Notes: generated by a model not told the origin, from the letters alone. Positions 23,640-34,912 are shown, counted from the stretch's first letter. The stretch is 64,000 nt of DNA from Scylla paramamosain (GCF_035594125.1 NC_087183.1:12187368-12251367); one strand, 5' to 3'. Program-made: numbers and translations.

Positions 23640-23830
23640 GAGAGAAATGTACACAGCGAGGGGAATATAAGAGGATAGCGTGCAAGGGTGTGAGGGACGA
23701 CCGCCGCCATTGCTGCTCAGGACTCACTGCCGCCCCGCACTCCGCCAGTACTGCTCGCTGGCCGGCGGAGCGGTTCCGATGTCACTCAAGCGGCGGTCCA
23801 TCTTAGACAATAACCATGTAACGTTCTGCA
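23640..23830 (+). promoter_or_regulatory. GC-rich island with TATA-like box, candidate core promoter
   Basis: TATAAGAG at 23666-23673 lies in a CpG-containing stretch. The sequence after it (23695-23800) is strongly GC-rich with many GCCGCC/GCGG words. A start site near 23695 would fit TATA spacing. No transcript or gene downstream can be named. Frames are open on both strands here, which is common in GC-rich DNA. Confidence 0.2.
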
Positions 23831-24066
23831 CTCCCTTTCACTGTGTTTGATATTGTTTCCCTCAAAAGTAAGTTCAGTCTGCTGATAAACGTCTTGAGAA
23901 CCCGGAACTGACAAATTTTCACACTATCAGAGTAATTAAGGCCGAAGGAAATACGCAAAACAATCGTAAAATGTGCATGACGTTGCTTGACCTAAACTGG
24001 ACTGCCCATTGTCACTCTCCCCACTGCTTCCCGCGAGGTTGTGTTGGTATCACTGTGTACATGCAG

Positions 24067-24217
24067 GTTATGATTGGTCCGCGAAGGTTGTCAGGCCTGA
24101 GAGGTATTGCCAATTTAGCCCGGGTCGTGGTGAGATGTGCAGCCGCCGTCTATTCAGCGTCTGGGTGTGTGTTAATGATGGTTCTCTCTGGGTCCTCGCC
24201 TGGCAATATCAGGAGTC
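24067..24217 (+). CDS. candidate internal exon, frame ambiguous
   Basis: The segment lies between an acceptor-like 'tacatgcag' (weak pyrimidine tract) and a near-perfect donor GTC|GTAAGTAT at 24218. Two plus frames are open. One begins VMIGPRRLSGLRGIANLARV; the other is rich in Trp and Cys (YDWSAKVVRPERYCQ). I recognise neither. The reverse strand of the next 25 bases carries TGGCGGAGTGG (24232-24242), which matches a tRNA-type A box, so the region may instead be a SINE-like element. Confidence 0.18.
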
Positions 24218-24231
24218 GTAAGTATAGCCCA

Positions 24232-24242
24232 CCACTCCGCCA
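24232..24242 (-). promoter_or_regulatory. pol III A-box-like motif
   Basis: Reads TGGCGGAGTGG on the minus strand, a match to the tRNA A box TRGCNNAGTGG. No clean B box was found at the right distance, so this is either a diverged SINE head or chance. Confidence 0.25.
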
Positions 24243-24339
24243 CAGCCTCATTGTTGCCAAGGTAACGCCGTAATTCACATTCAAAGAGTGCAGGTAATTA
24301 ATTTGCTGTGAATCAGCCTCGAATTTGTATCGCCAAGCA

Positions 24340-24340
<1 letters not shown>

Positions 24341-24395
<55 letters not shown>

Positions 24396-24396
24396 G
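24341..24396 (+). repeat. (TG)n microsatellite
   Basis: About 56 bp with one C near the 3' end. Confidence 0.98.
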
Positions 24397-25104
24397 CCGT
24401 CGCCTCGCGGTAATTATTGGTGATCGCTTGCTTGCGTTTATGATTGCGCGCACCCTTTTCAGCGACATCAGTCTCCCATTTTCTCTTCCTGCTTCGTTGT
24501 TTTCGCTGAGGGTGATGGCTGGAAATTGCCGCCTGGCTTTGAAGTTCTGCGCTTTCCCGCGGGAGAATGTGCAACTAAACTACGGAAATTTTGTGCTGCT
24601 TGGGATGATCATTGATTTCACTTGAAGAAACGTGCGGATAGGAACCGTTATACACAATGATTTTCCCTACATCACTTATTACATTTTCTAAAGTATTAAT
24701 TTATACATATAAACTGTATAATTTGTAGAATTTGCAGCCGTAAGATAGAAAAAAAGAGATCTATATGATACGTGTTTGTGTTTCCAAGATTTAAGAAAGG
24801 TTTTCTTTAATCAACATCCGGAATCTTTTACTACTCGCCTGACTTCACGTGACATAGTTCAAGGTGAATACCCTTAGTGGAGAACACGGCGCAGGTGTGA
24901 GTGGGGGCCGAGGCAAGTCACCAACACAATACAACTTCACAACTTCACCAGTTTATCCAGAATCACGACTCCTTCCTGCTTGCGTCACCTTCACACCTGC
25001 TCTCCAACTTGTTCAGATTGCAGAGTTCCGTAACTTTTGTAATACCAGATATTTTGCGAGTATGTTTTGCTGCTACTATTGCTTCGCGCGAACTACTCTC
25101 TTGA

Positions 25105-25105
<1 letters not shown>
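24397..25105. other. unique sequence, no gene proven
   Basis: GC-richer at 24400-24600, with an E2F-type TTTCCCGC at 24553-24560, then AT-rich. No supported exon. Confidence 0.4.

Positions 25106-25175
<70 letters not shown>
25106..25175 (+). repeat. (GT)n microsatellite
   Basis: 70 bp array. Confidence 0.99.
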
Positions 25176-25178
<3 letters not shown>

Positions 25179-25309
25179 TTGCCGGGATTTGCAGGTGCGG
25201 GAAAGACCAGCTGGCGGGAAGAAAACACTCAATCAGGCCGGGCAGGTATGACAGGTAAAGGTACTGAGACTTACATTATCCATTATACAGGTGTAGATTT
25301 TTTAGACAC

Positions 25310-25312
<3 letters not shown>

Positions 25313-25340
<28 letters not shown>

Positions 25341-25357
25341 CACCACCACCACCACCA
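25313..25357 (+). repeat. (AC)n then (CCA)n
   Basis: AC dinucleotides to 25340, then six CCA triplets. Confidence 0.97.
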
Positions 25358-25607
25358 ATTCAGCATCGATCACGAAGTATCTCCACCTTTGTCTCTCTTT
25401 CTCTCTCTCACCGCAACATGCTTCCTTTATCCCCCACTTTATATTTATCCATGAGTCGCCTTTAAGAGGAGAAAAATGTGGGGTGGGCGTGATATGTAAA
25501 TCGTTCAGTCAACGCTCTCGAAATTCAGTGTCGGCTCGTGTCTCTCGCCCGAAATCCAATAATGTTAGCGCTTCGCCTCAAGACTTTGCTGCAGAAAACG
25601 TGAGTCT

Positions 25608-25709
<102 letters not shown>

Positions 25710-25791
25710 CGTCCCCTTATGAGGAAGGATTCGGGAAGACCTACACTTGAAAGGTCCTCGATTCCTACCCTTACCTGTTGTATTAATGTGC

Positions 25792-25792
<1 letters not shown>

Positions 25793-25863
<71 letters not shown>
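25793..25863 (+). repeat. (GT)n microsatellite
   Basis: 71 bp array. Confidence 0.99.
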
Positions 25864-25870
<7 letters not shown>

Positions 25871-25922
25871 TGTTCATATATACGTTAGTTGTTCATTTCA
25901 TATTCATGTTTTTTTTTATGTA

Positions 25923-25925
<3 letters not shown>

Positions 25926-26009
<84 letters not shown>
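25926..26009 (+). repeat. (GT)n microsatellite
   Basis: 84 bp array, 62 bp after the previous one. Confidence 0.99.
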
Positions 26010-26012
<3 letters not shown>

Positions 26013-26439
26013 TCGTTTTACTTTGCATTTTGCGCAGTGTTTGTATGCTTTCTACATTGTGACACTAACTTTTTTGCGCAGTTTTCCCCGGGTACACTCA
26101 TTCGTATGTATTACAGTTAATTTTCCAGGCCGAGTGACATCAGTGACAAGAAATATGTGCGTTCGTTTCCAAAAGTATGCGTGGCCTCGTGCTTTTCTTA
26201 TGCCCGGAACATGCTGAAAAAAATAAAAAACAAAACATGGACGTGCAAACTTTAACAGGAATGTGCTGAGAGAAATAATAACGATGATATGTATGTATGA
26301 GTAGAGCACTGTTGACCGAGCCTCCCTCCCTTCACCACACACACACACACTCCCTTCACTAAATAAACAGCGTGACACATCTTCATATCATCAGCATTCC
26401 CGTACTTACACCCGGCACACACACAAAGCCAGCACATAC

Positions 26440-26930
26440 CCATACATCGCAGGAGCAGGAAGGTTTGGTCTTATAACCCCGCATGAATAATTTATAGCCT
26501 CCTTCCCCAGTCTTCCCTCGCGCCTTGCCTTCCCGCCCTGCAGCACCCCGCCCCAGCGCCGCAGCTCCCTCAATGAGAGCCATTACCCGAGAAAGTCGAG
26601 CCACAGCGCGGGAAAAGACCCAAGAAGCCTGCGTCCGCCGTTTGGCCCGGGCATATGACCCTCGTATGAGCTCGGGCGGGACAAACACCACCTTGGAAAT
26701 TGCGTTGAGGGATTTATAGAGCGAGCGTGATCCGACTGGGTAATACTCCGCCTCGCATTGTTCGCTTGCTCTGGCTGTCTCACTCACCACACTCGCTGTA
26801 GGCTTTTCCAGGGGCCATGTACGCTCCCCCGCGGGCCACTGTGGACGGTTTCACACGGCCCACGTCCTCACGCCGACGAACCGCGAGTGGGATAGTTAAC
26901 ACGTGCGGGACAGACACACGGCGGGACGGA
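26440..26930. promoter_or_regulatory. GC-rich island with TATA-like and E2F-type motifs
   Basis: An island of high GC and CpG in AT-rich surroundings. On the minus strand TATAAATC lies at 26711-26718 and TATAAATT at 26489-26496. GCGGGAAA (E2F-type) is at 26608-26615. A minus-strand frame of up to 135 codons crosses it, but it includes low-complexity Gly/Ala/Arg text and runs into unrelated CVC-rich sequence, so coding is doubtful. Best described as a candidate promoter or CpG-type element. Confidence 0.3.
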
Positions 26931-26973
26931 AGGAAGGAAATTTCATGTTTGATATCTGTGAGCGTGTACGGAA

Positions 26974-27069
<96 letters not shown>
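26974..27069 (+). repeat. (GA)n microsatellite
   Basis: About 96 bp with an early GAAAGA break. Confidence 0.99.
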
Positions 27070-27071
<2 letters not shown>

Positions 27072-27493
27072 GCATGCGAGGTGAAATCCTTAACACAGAA
27101 AATGCTGGAACTGTTTATAATTTTGTAAAAACGCTGTGTTTGTTCTCGCCGATCAGGAAGGAGATGAGTTTGTGTTGCCGGAAAATTATTATTCACAATC
27201 CTCCACGTACGTGTTGTATAATAGTAATCACATAATAGAGGAGAGAGCTTAGTGTCTGAATGCAGTTGTAAATAAAAACCGTGCGATTAAGTGATTTACG
27301 GGAAGCTTTACTGAAAAAAGTTTATATCGGTAAAAAAATATTTGTGTACCGGTTATGATACCTTAATTACTCCAGTATAGAATTAATTATTACACTGAAT
27401 TTTATCCCGGCGTATGGAAAAATCTATCCGGGAGATACTGGTATGCTTCTCCAACAACGTAAATTAGTATACCAATAGGGAATGCGTATACAA

Positions 27494-27593
27494 GGTTAGG
27501 TTAAGTAATGTTAGGTTACATTAGGTAAGGTTAGGTTGGGATAGGTTAGGTTAAGTTAGGTTAGAATAGGTTAGGTTAGGTAAGGTAAAGTTT
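27494..27593 (+). repeat. TTAGG-like array (GGTTA orientation)
   Basis: Degenerate AGGTTAGGTT pentamers with GGTAA, GGTTAA and GGATA variants over 100 bp. TTAGG is the ancestral arthropod telomere unit; this copy is interstitial and decayed. Confidence 0.9.
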
Positions 27594-27599
27594 GGTCTG

Positions 27600-28860
27600 T
27601 AGAAATAAAACATGTTAGAATAAATGTAATAAGTTTAAGTGTATCCTGAACCGTGGGAGACTGATACACAGTTTACTTTTCTCGTCTTTTTGATGGACGG
27701 CGCTTCTGTATGACAAGTGGAGCCCTCTAGGAAGGAACTTGTGGAAGAAGTGTTAGCTAACTTGGGAACCTGAGGCAAGGAGCCATCTCTCACGGGCGGC
27801 CGCGGTTCAGTGGCAGGAGGGAAGAGAGAAAGCCAAGAGTGACATGAGAAGGAGGTGCATGAAAGTAAGAAAACAACTAAAAGGAACGTACGTTTGAAGA
27901 TAATGGTCTGTCTGTCTCTCTATTTGCCTGGCTGTTTTTATCAATGCCTGTACCTATTTTTTTTTTTTTTAATCTCGCTTAGTCAGTCACTGTCTAGCTG
28001 TCTATCTGTTTATCTCTATTTATCTATCTCTTGTTAGTATTTTTCCTATATCCTGTGTAATCATATTTCCTTCCTCGTGTAGAAGAGATGTAAAGTCGCC
28101 TCCCTTTACCCTTGGCCTACATTCTTTCTCGCGATCCTTAGCAAGAGAGACCAGAGGAGGAAAAAAACACATGAGTAAACGCCGCTGCTCGGTGTCCATT
28201 CACAGAAAACGGAGCAAGGGGAAGGCAGGTAGGCGGACGGGCGGGCCGGCAGGGCACTCGTGTGAGAAGCTACGCAAAACTTCCCCCGTGAAAAAAAGAG
28301 TGATACACGCACACGCTGCCACTTTGTTACTGGCACACACCCATAAAAGTGGCGCTCCCTGCAACACTGCACATCGCTACGGAACATATGGCCTCCCTCA
28401 GCCGCCTCAACACCCACATTTTAAAGCTCCGAAGCCAGTATTGTTTAAACGCTCTTCATATTTTTAAAGATTACATAATTTTCCGGGTTCTCATGAGTGT
28501 CTTCTGTTGATGGTTTACAATTCCTGTTTTAATTATCTCTGGAATCATGAATAAAAACCCGTGAAATCCCTAAAAATATCCAATAAACCATGTTGGAAGA
28601 AAAGATAAGACGCTCAAAAGTAGAATATGGCATCAAATAACAGGCCTGACCATTGGCAATTGTGTAACATGTATAAGTACTCAAGGGAAACACTGGCAGC
28701 TGGCAATATTCATCTGGAGTCCTCTCTACAGGGGCGAGATGGCGACCCAGAGTGACTTGAGGATTCAATTTTGTTCAGTCCTTCAGTGATCTTGACAAAG
28801 CGCGGTACTGTGGAGCGAAAGGTCAGAGTGACGTGTTTAAGATTCTCCCACTTTGTTAAG
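27600..28860. other. unique sequence, no gene proven
   Basis: GC-rich at 28100-28420, with open frames on both strands (about 98-103 codons) and a TATA-like CATAAAAG at 28341. At 28775 an acceptor-like 'caattttgttcag' precedes 26 open codons. No homology or donor decides between frames. Confidence 0.35.
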
Positions 28861-28871
28861 GTCACTCCTTC

Positions 28872-28913
28872 ACCACCACCACTACCACCACCACCATCAC
28901 CACCACCATCACC
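28872..28913 (+). repeat. (CAC)n degenerate microsatellite
   Basis: CAC/CAT triplets. Confidence 0.9.
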
Positions 28914-29170
28914 CTTCGCAGCGTCTGTTCCTTCCCTCTCCCTCCTTTATCATGCACTCGCATACTTTTCCATCCACTTTCCCCTCTCCTTTCCTACTCG
29001 TCTTTACATAGTCCATAGTCCTTCCCTCCGTGTTTTTCATTCCCTCCATTCAAAGAGCCCCTTCCCTTCCTTCATCACCAAACCGTCCCTCTCCTCTCCT
29101 CTTTCCTCCTCTACCTCTCACCTCTCACTGTTTCCGCGTCCCCTCATCCCCTCCCGCGGCCCTCACACTT
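28914..29170 (+). other. pyrimidine-rich tract
   Basis: Mostly C/T, ending abruptly where the purine-rich tract begins near 29215. Confidence 0.6.
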
Positions 29171-29214
29171 CTCCCTCCTCCAGGGGACCGAATAACGCCC
29201 AAAGGCTGCGGCGG

Positions 29215-29690
29215 AACAGGAGGGGCACTGGAGGGAAAAATGCAAGAGGAGGGAGGTAGAGAGAGACCTGGAAATGGAGGCAAGGAGGGAATAGAGAGAG
29301 GGTGAAAGAGAGAAGTAAGGAGCGAAGTAGAGAAAGAGAGAGAGCAAGAGAGAAAGAAGAGAAATGTAGAAACAGGCAAGGAAGGAGAAAACGTGAAAAG
29401 GGGTGAAGTAAGGAGAGAGAGAGGTGAAGAAAGAGAGGAAGGTACCACGGGAAAAAAGGAAATGAAATGCGGAGTACAAGTCTGAGGAGAGGAACAGGAA
29501 GGAGAGGAGGAGGGAATTACAAAACAAAATGGAGGTACTAGATGTATGAAAGGGAAAGAGGAAGACTAACTCATATACAGATAGACACACAGAGACAGAT
29601 AAAGAAGAAATGGAAAAAAGGAAATTGAGGGACTGGAGGACATAAAGAGGGAGGGAGAGAGGGGGAGAGGTAATCGTGAGAAGCAAAACT
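29215..29690 (+). other. purine-rich tract, about 475 bp
   Basis: Mostly G and A on the plus strand (GGAGGG, GAGAGA, GAAGG mixtures), not a simple repeat. The minus-strand open frames here (up to 180 codons) are Phe/Leu/Ser translations of this bias. Confidence 0.7.
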
Positions 29691-29906
29691 GTCTCCGGGA
29701 AAGCAATTTGGAGCAGGAAGCCTTATCATCAGATGCGAAAAGAGGTCGAGGCCACGATTGATTTAGGCCGTGGAGGCGATGGTGACGAGGAAAGGCTGAA
29801 GGCTCTACTGACTTGAAGACGAGACCTGGCGATGAGGGAAGAATGAAGTTAGGACGTGAAAGAACACAAATTCCAAACGACAAAATTCAAATCACGAGGA
29901 TCCTTT
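29691..29906. other. unique sequence
   Basis: No supported feature. Confidence 0.5.
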
Positions 29907-29909
29907 CAT

Positions 29910-29934
29910 GAAAAAAAAAAAAAAAAAAAAAAAA
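29910..29934 (+). repeat. poly(A) run
   Basis: About 25 A in a row. This could be a retroposon tail, but no element body was identified 5' of it. Confidence 0.9.
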
Positions 29935-29972
29935 CAGCCTTAATAATACCACATGATAAATTATTTCAACTT

Positions 29973-30046
29973 AAACTAACGTAACCTTCAGAAAAACTAG
30001 CCTAACTTACCCTAACCTAAGCTAACTTAATTTAACCTATGATTCA
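29973..30046 (+). repeat. TTAGG-like array (CCTAA orientation), short
   Basis: 'ctaacgtaacc ... cctaacttaccctaacctaagctaac': decayed pentamers in the orientation opposite to 27494-27593. Confidence 0.75.
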
Positions 30047-30441
30047 TTTTAGGGAAAAACCTTGTGGGTGGAATATTCATGTGTGGGGAAAAATTATGAT
30101 ATACAAGTTTCTTAAATTATATGGAATAACTATTACATAATTGTTTGGGCTTACCTGTTTAGACCAGATAGACAAAATAAATAGATATATCGATAGATAG
30201 GTAGGAAAGTAGATAGGTAGGAAGGTTTATACCCACACACACATACATACACAGCATTCACCACCACGACCCATCACAATCCTTTCATCCCCAATAGGTC
30301 ACGTTCACTCAGCACACGTTCACTCACATTGCTAACGCACTCAGCACTCCCCACGTGCAAATTTTCAAGGACGTGTAGAAAAGGGGATTCTTTTTTCTCC
30401 CTCCCTTTCTCTCTTCGCTAAAACGTGTGGTTGAATTCATT

Positions 30442-30442
<1 letters not shown>

Positions 30443-30535
<93 letters not shown>
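30443..30535 (+). repeat. (CT)n microsatellite
   Basis: 93 bp array, first of the dense cluster. Confidence 0.99.
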
Positions 30536-30538
<3 letters not shown>

Positions 30539-30612
30539 CTTCATTTTCAGCATTTTGTGTTGTCCAGTTTTATTGTGACATATATTTGACAACTTTATTA
30601 TTTCCTTTCCTT

Positions 30613-30717
<105 letters not shown>

Positions 30718-30867
30718 AAAGTCGTCCCTCTTGCATGCTCTCTGCTTTCCTCTACGTTTTCCTTTCCTCCTTTTCTCTCTCTCTTTTCTCTCCCTCTCCC
30801 TCTCCCTCTCTACCTTTCCGTCACAGCTAAACTTTTTTCTCCTGTTCGCAAGTGTGAGATGCGCCTT

Positions 30868-31022
<155 letters not shown>

Positions 31023-31070
31023 TTAAAATTATATCCATCTCATTATAATATTTTCATAGTCGTCTGTACC

Positions 31071-31110
31071 CTCCTCCTCCTCCTCCTCCTCCTCCTCCTC
31101 CTCCTCCTCT
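31071..31110 (+). repeat. (CTC)n microsatellite
   Basis: 13 triplets. Confidence 0.98.
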
Positions 31111-31258
31111 TACGTAGGGAAGCTCGAGGATTTGATTCCCCTCCCCCACTCCTCTTTCCCCTTCCCTCTCCCGTCATTCCCCTCACATTCCCTTCCCTCT
31201 TCCCCTTAGCCGCTGTGCATTCCTTTAATTTTGTTGTATGTTTTACCTCCGCCTCAGT

Positions 31259-31259
<1 letters not shown>

Positions 31260-31323
<64 letters not shown>
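31260..31323 (+). repeat. (GA)n microsatellite, left arm of inverted pair
   Basis: 64 bp GA array. The 64 bp CT array 30 bp later is its exact reverse complement. Confidence 0.99.
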
Positions 31324-31326
<3 letters not shown>

Positions 31327-31351
31327 CTTTAGTGTTTCTTTTTGTGCTGTT

Positions 31352-31353
<2 letters not shown>

Positions 31354-31417
<64 letters not shown>
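31354..31417 (+). repeat. (CT)n microsatellite, right arm of inverted pair
   Basis: 64 bp CT array, complementary to 31260-31323. Confidence 0.99.
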
Positions 31418-31423
<6 letters not shown>

Positions 31424-31569
31424 CGTGGTATATTTTAAATGAATATCAAGCGTGTTAATTTCTGAAACACATTCCCAGTCTTTGCTCTCAGCTCGGATTT
31501 TTTTTTTCTTTTTTTGTCTGTTGTGTTTACCTGTGTGTTTATGTCGTTTTTGGATACATAAATGTTTGT

Positions 31570-31572
<3 letters not shown>

Positions 31573-31640
<68 letters not shown>
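31573..31640 (+). repeat. (GT)n microsatellite
   Basis: 68 bp array passing directly into CT text. Confidence 0.99.
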
Positions 31641-31641
<1 letters not shown>

Positions 31642-31764
31642 CTCTCTCTTTCTCCCTCTTTTCATTCTATTACTTATTTACATGGTGTGTTCTTACTCAC
31701 GGAAAACCTTGAGTCACTTGGATTTACTCAGAATTATCCCCGACTGCTTTGTATTCACGGCCCT

Positions 31765-31765
<1 letters not shown>

Positions 31766-31838
<73 letters not shown>
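31766..31838 (+). repeat. (CT)n microsatellite
   Basis: 73 bp array. Confidence 0.99.
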
Positions 31839-31841
<3 letters not shown>

Positions 31842-31951
31842 CTTGCTCTTGCTTTAATCCCTTTCTGTACTATTTCCCTTCTCTGCTCCCCTTTCTGCAG
31901 TATGCCTTTAAGATATCTTTATCTAACCATCATTTTGACTGCCTCCCTTTT

Positions 31952-32147
<196 letters not shown>

Positions 32148-32253
32148 TGTACGTGTGTGTGTGTTCCGTGCTTTGTTTTTCATGCTTTTCCTCACCCCAT
32201 GGATTTTGTGTATTTGCAATCCCTTCGTTATATTCCTCTCGTTTCTCTTCTTT

Positions 32254-32256
<3 letters not shown>

Positions 32257-32345
<89 letters not shown>
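32257..32345 (+). repeat. (CT)n microsatellite
   Basis: 89 bp array. Confidence 0.99.
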
Positions 32346-32348
<3 letters not shown>

Positions 32349-32387
32349 CACGTACACGTCTTTTCTTTAGTATTATTCAAGCATGCC

Positions 32388-32459
32388 CCTCCTCCTCCTC
32401 CTCCTCCTCCTCCTCCTCCTCCTCCTCCTCCTCCTCCTCCTCCTCCTCCTCCTCCTCCT
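32388..32459 (+). repeat. (CCT)n microsatellite
   Basis: About 24 triplets, the longest CCT array here. Confidence 0.99.
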
Positions 32460-32584
32460 ATTCTTCTTCTTACCCACCGCCTTCACAACTTTTAACACGA
32501 CCTCAAAGACAGTAAAGTAAACTTGGAACCCCACTACAAGTCAAGGACGAGGAAAGAAGAAGAACTACCTTTGTTTCTGTTGTG

Positions 32585-32591
32585 CTACTAT

Positions 32592-32646
<55 letters not shown>

Positions 32647-32705
32647 TCTTCTTCTTTTACTTCTACTACTACTATTACCACCACCATCACCACAATCATT
32701 GTTAC
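32585..32705 (+). repeat. (TAC)n-(TTC)n-(TAC)n-(CAC)n compound
   Basis: ACT triplets to 32642, TTC to 32655, then mixed ACT and CAC triplets. Confidence 0.97.
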
Positions 32706-32889
32706 CACCACTACTTTAACTACTATCTCTACTTTTGGTGCCGCTGCTGGTAACACTGTTGTACTACTTGTAATGGTACTAAGCTTCCTTAATGAGGGTG
32801 ACTTTTAACATTGTATAGACCAGAATGTAAGAGTAAGTAAAAGTAAGAAGGTAAAATGAAGTGTGTTATGCTTAGCTCTTAGTTTTACT

Positions 32890-33085
32890 CCGCTAACCTA
32901 ATATAACGTAACTTAACCCGAGCTAACCTAACATAACGTAACCTAACCTAACCTATCGTACCCTGACCCGACCTAACCTAACATAACGTAACCTAACCTA
33001 ACCTATCGTAACTTAACCTAACATGACGCAACCAAACCTAACTTAACGTAATCTAACCTAATTTGATATAATCCAACCTAACTTC
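32890..33085 (+). repeat. TTAGG-like array (CCTAA orientation) with CGTAA variants
   Basis: Degenerate CTAAC pentamers. The phrase 'acataacgtaacctaac' occurs twice 50 bp apart (32931 and 32981), and 'cctatcgta' follows each. Variant TAACGTAA is shared with the arrays at 47.2 and 49.4 kb. Confidence 0.92.
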
Positions 33086-33368
33086 ACGAGTGAGTGGGAA
33101 GGTGGAAGCTAACATATTTTTCTCCAACCAGCTTTGAAAATGTTGACTGGCAAAAAAAAAAAAAAAGAAAAAAAGAAAGAAGGAAGATTAATTGGCATTT
33201 TCTTCTAAAAGTTTTACACATTCATCTTTCGCCTCCATTTTCTCTCTTCCTGCAGAATCGAACAAAAAACTCAAGTAAAAAAACTGCCGATTTTTCTTTT
33301 TCCCGTGATACATAATGTGGAATTTTTTTCCCTAAAAGTTTGTTTGTTAAAGAAACGCGAATTCCAAA
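33086..33368. other. unique sequence, no gene seen
   Basis: A-rich run at 33151-33180. Acceptor-like 'tctcttcctgcag' at 33255 without a following supported exon. Confidence 0.45.
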
Positions 33369-33369
33369 G

Positions 33370-33507
<138 letters not shown>

Positions 33508-33810
33508 TCACCGTCTCCCAGGCAACCATACTGTATTGTGCAGCGAAATTCAATCTTGAAATGTAAAACAGAAATAAAATATTGAAATACGAGAAGTAAA
33601 CTTTGTGAGGGTGAAATCTTCCCTCATCAGTTACATCACGACGCGGCGACACCGAAAGAAATTCCGTGTTATTTTGAGAGGGAGAGGGAGAGAAGGGAGG
33701 GAGGGTAGACAAGGGGCCAAACTCGATGAAAAAGGGGGAAAAAAAGGGGGAAAGAAATTGGATCACCGCAAAGCCAAAAGAAATCTCTTATTTTTCTTTT
33801 ATTTTCGTCC

Positions 33811-33811
<1 letters not shown>

Positions 33812-33874
<63 letters not shown>
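33812..33874 (+). repeat. (GT)n microsatellite
   Basis: 63 bp array. Confidence 0.99.
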
Positions 33875-33877
<3 letters not shown>

Positions 33878-33929
33878 CGTAAGTCTGTTCTTTTTTCTTA
33901 TCTATCTCTTTACCCATCTTTCTTAATGT

Positions 33930-33984
33930 GTATTTATCTATCTATCTGTCTGCCTGTCTGTCTGTTTGTCTGTCTGTCTGTCTA
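33930..33984 (+). repeat. (TCTA)n/(TCTG)n tract
   Basis: Tetramers, TCTA first and TCTG later, the complement of the GACA tracts elsewhere. Confidence 0.93.
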
Positions 33985-34276
33985 ATGAGCCTCACCAATA
34001 AGTTATTATGTTACATATGTAAGAAGAAAAAAAGTTTAACAGTTTAAGAAGCGCATCCGTAATTAAATCCCTAAAGAAAACGAGGGAAACGAAAATATGA
34101 TACTGTGATATTCAGTGAAAAAACCCACGCTCTCTCAAATTAATGATAGCAGATTCTAACCTTACCTCTGCAATGAATCCTACCTGAAATTAAGCTTCCA
34201 ACAACCTCACTTGTACGCTCCTCCAGTTCTGTGTTTGTCTTCCTAATTTACCCTCTCCTCCCTTGCTTGTCTTTTA

Positions 34277-34279
<3 letters not shown>

Positions 34280-34367
<88 letters not shown>
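34280..34367 (+). repeat. (CT)n microsatellite
   Basis: 88 bp array. Confidence 0.99.
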
Positions 34368-34369
<2 letters not shown>

Positions 34370-34870
34370 GTTTCCCCTTCTATTCTGCTGTTATAACTTT
34401 TTTATATTTATTTTCTTTTTTGATTCTCTGCATCCTCAATTATAAGTTTTCTGTCGTAAATGTTTTAGTTTCCATTTTTGTTTCCGTTTTCCTTTTCATA
34501 TTTTCATTAGTTTGTCTTCTTTTTGCTCCATTACTTCTTTCCCCCCTCCCCTGTTATTCGCTTGCTCTCTTTTCATCTATTTTTCTTTAATTCCTTTCAT
34601 ATACTTTTTTTTTTATTTTCACTCGTTTATCTCTTTTTTTTATTCGTTTTCTTATTTCTTCAGTAGATTAATGTTTTTTTTCTTTCCCGGTATGTTTAGT
34701 GGACGGAATATCATTGGTGAGCATTTTCAGAGTAGTAATTTGGTTCTTTGGTGGCGAGTGAATGCGTAGCTGTGTTCAATGCGATTTAAATGCTCCGTTT
34801 CCACAATTAGTTGTATTGTGCACATCGATGAGTCGTGAGTAAATAGGAATTAATTGTGGGTTGCGTGCGT
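34368..34870 (+). other. T-rich sequence, no gene seen
   Basis: T and TTC-rich to 34690, then AT-rich. Confidence 0.55.
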
Positions 34871-34871
34871 G

Positions 34872-34873
<2 letters not shown>

Positions 34874-34910
<37 letters not shown>
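34874..34910 (+). repeat. (GT)n microsatellite
   Basis: 37 bp array. Confidence 0.98.

Positions 34911-34912
<2 letters not shown>

Noticed and set aside
23413..23727. 104-codon minus-strand frame
   Set aside because: Frames are open on both strands in GC-rich DNA, with no acceptor matching the GTAAGAGG donor near 23418 except one giving a 36-bp exon.
26383..26790. 135-codon minus-strand frame in a GC island
   Set aside because: Looks partly protein-like, but it crosses low-complexity Gly/Arg text and ends in unrelated CVC-like sequence. GC islands keep frames open by chance; kept only as a regulatory candidate.
29144..29686. 180-codon minus-strand open frame
   Set aside because: Composition fully explained by the purine-rich plus strand.
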